64,000 nucleotides of DNA, taken from assembly GCA_965263345.1 (NCBI GenBank), contig CBDHHC010000016.1:124001-188000 (forward strand), given 5' to 3'. Each line of letters begins with the position of its first letter. The stretch's first letter is position 1. The translations under genes and the position numbers were made by a program. The stretch is from CBDHHC01 sp965263345 (GTDB lineage: Bacteria > Pseudomonadota > Alphaproteobacteria > Rhizobiales > CBDHHC01). This document shows positions 63,413-64,000 of this stretch, in pieces. A model generated the notes under the pieces. That model ran no database searches, was not told where the DNA came from, and worked only from the letters and a program-made list of their open reading frames with translations.

Positions 63413-64000
63413 ATGATTCGCGGACATAACACCTTATCTTCAATTGAAAACGCAATTAAAGAAGTACAGCATTCTATTGAAGACAAACAAAATGAACTAC
63501 AAAAACAAAATAACAAAAAATCAAAACTGCTGGAAAAACGCATCCAACTCTATCATGATTTGGCTGATATACGTGTACAAAGCGCTATAGCAGATGGCGT
63601 GATAAATGAAACTGATAATTTATCCTATCAAGTTCAAGCGCTTTTGTCTGCACGGCAAAAAACCATTTTATTCTTGCAAGAACAACAGCAAGAAAAGCAT
63701 GAGCAACGTGAAACTTTAGTCAAAAAACATGACAAATTATTAAAAGATATCATTGCTCTTGAAGAAAAACTCGATATCTTTGCAGAACAGGCTGAAGAAA
63801 AATTACAACCTGAAAGCAAATATAAAAAAATTAAAACACAACAAAATGAATTAAAAGAAACTCTCAAACGAGCAGAGGACAAAACGCTACAGGCAGAAGA
63901 AAATCGTGAAGAAAAAGGCGCACCTTATCAGGCTGATCCTCTTTTCATGTATCTCTGGAAACGTAAATACGGTACCAAAGACTATGACTCATTCAATATT
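63413..64000 (+). CDS. Coiled-coil protein, truncated by window end
   Basis: The frame opens with an ATG 2 bp after the previous stop and remains open for 196 codons to the window end. The N-terminal 180 residues form coiled-coil with many Gln/Lys/Glu residues, ending in YLWKRKYGT, where a folded domain may start. I see no motif. It belongs to the same operon; more genes probably follow. Confidence 0.7.
   Translation, partial: MIRGHNTLSSIENAIKEVQHSIEDKQNELQKQNNKKSKLLEKRIQLYHDLADIRVQSAIADGVINETDNLSYQVQALLSARQKTILFLQEQQQEKHEQRETLVKKHDKLLKDIIALEEKLDIFAEQAEEKLQPESKYKKIKTQQNELKETLKRAEDKTLQAEENREEKGAPYQADPLFMYLWKRKYGTKDYDSFNI

Noticed and set aside
1..64000. CRISPR array, rRNA operon, prophage structural genes
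   Set aside because: Scanned for regularly spaced repeats, rRNA signatures and phage head/tail genes; none were seen.

Overview
The window looks like chromosomal DNA from an AT-rich, probably aquatic alphaproteobacterium. The evidence is the ihfA-merR pair close to a tRNA-Pro, an IlvB with the GEAS form of its cofactor motif, a RluB-type pseudouridine synthase with a basic tail, and familiar alphaproteobacterial housekeeping genes. The exact lineage cannot be settled from this sequence alone.

Left part (1-16.4 kb). A partial TIR-STAND-transmembrane-WD40 protein on the minus strand is followed by two unrecognised envelope or coiled-coil proteins, the magnesium channel mgtE, a secreted NodB-type deacetylase and a secreted intradiol dioxygenase-like protein. 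A divergent dynamin-type GTPase locus comes next (small GTPase plus membrane protein on minus, 733-residue dynamin-like protein on plus). Then come ihfA, a MerR regulator, an orphan TAXI binding protein and tRNA-Pro(GGG).

Mobile part (16.4-34.1 kb). An integrative element sits in the 3' half of the tRNA, bounded by an exact 46-bp direct repeat (16366-16411 and 24655-24700). It carries an integrase, an excisionase-like protein, an array of GGTTAC boxes and cargo (SDR/TetR pair, GFA, ArsR, SnoaL, DUF1428, VOC and AHSA1 proteins). Directly behind it is a second, decayed element: a truncated integrase, a HEAT-like protein, a Cus-type copper/silver efflux operon broken by frameshifts, and an IS630 remnant. 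Both elements start with the same 130-bp repeat (A) and end with the same hairpin-rich repeat of about 400 bp (B), so they appear to be relatives with different cargo arranged in tandem.

Middle part (34.1-44.8 kb). A tightly packed operon encodes a P-loop protein, an ABC exporter-like protein with several degenerate catalytic motifs, a histidine kinase and an OmpR-type regulator. This operon, a NYN-domain protein and a secreted SnoaL-like protein share a long promoter motif with two TTCATT boxes exactly 22 bp apart, which suggests one regulon. A periplasmic molybdenum hydroxylase (IorA/IorB-like) with a dihaem cytochrome c follows.

Right part (44.8-64 kb). This is mostly core genome: tadA, a frameshifted rluB, rsmD, two glycosyltransferases of the TIGR04282/04283 type, a PA0069-like radical SAM protein, an AAA ATPase beside a broken ORF, serB, miaA, ilvB-ilvN, a DadA-like oxidoreductase under a tandem glycine riboswitch, PBP1A, and the start of an operon of unknown function with a DUF6384-like membrane protein.
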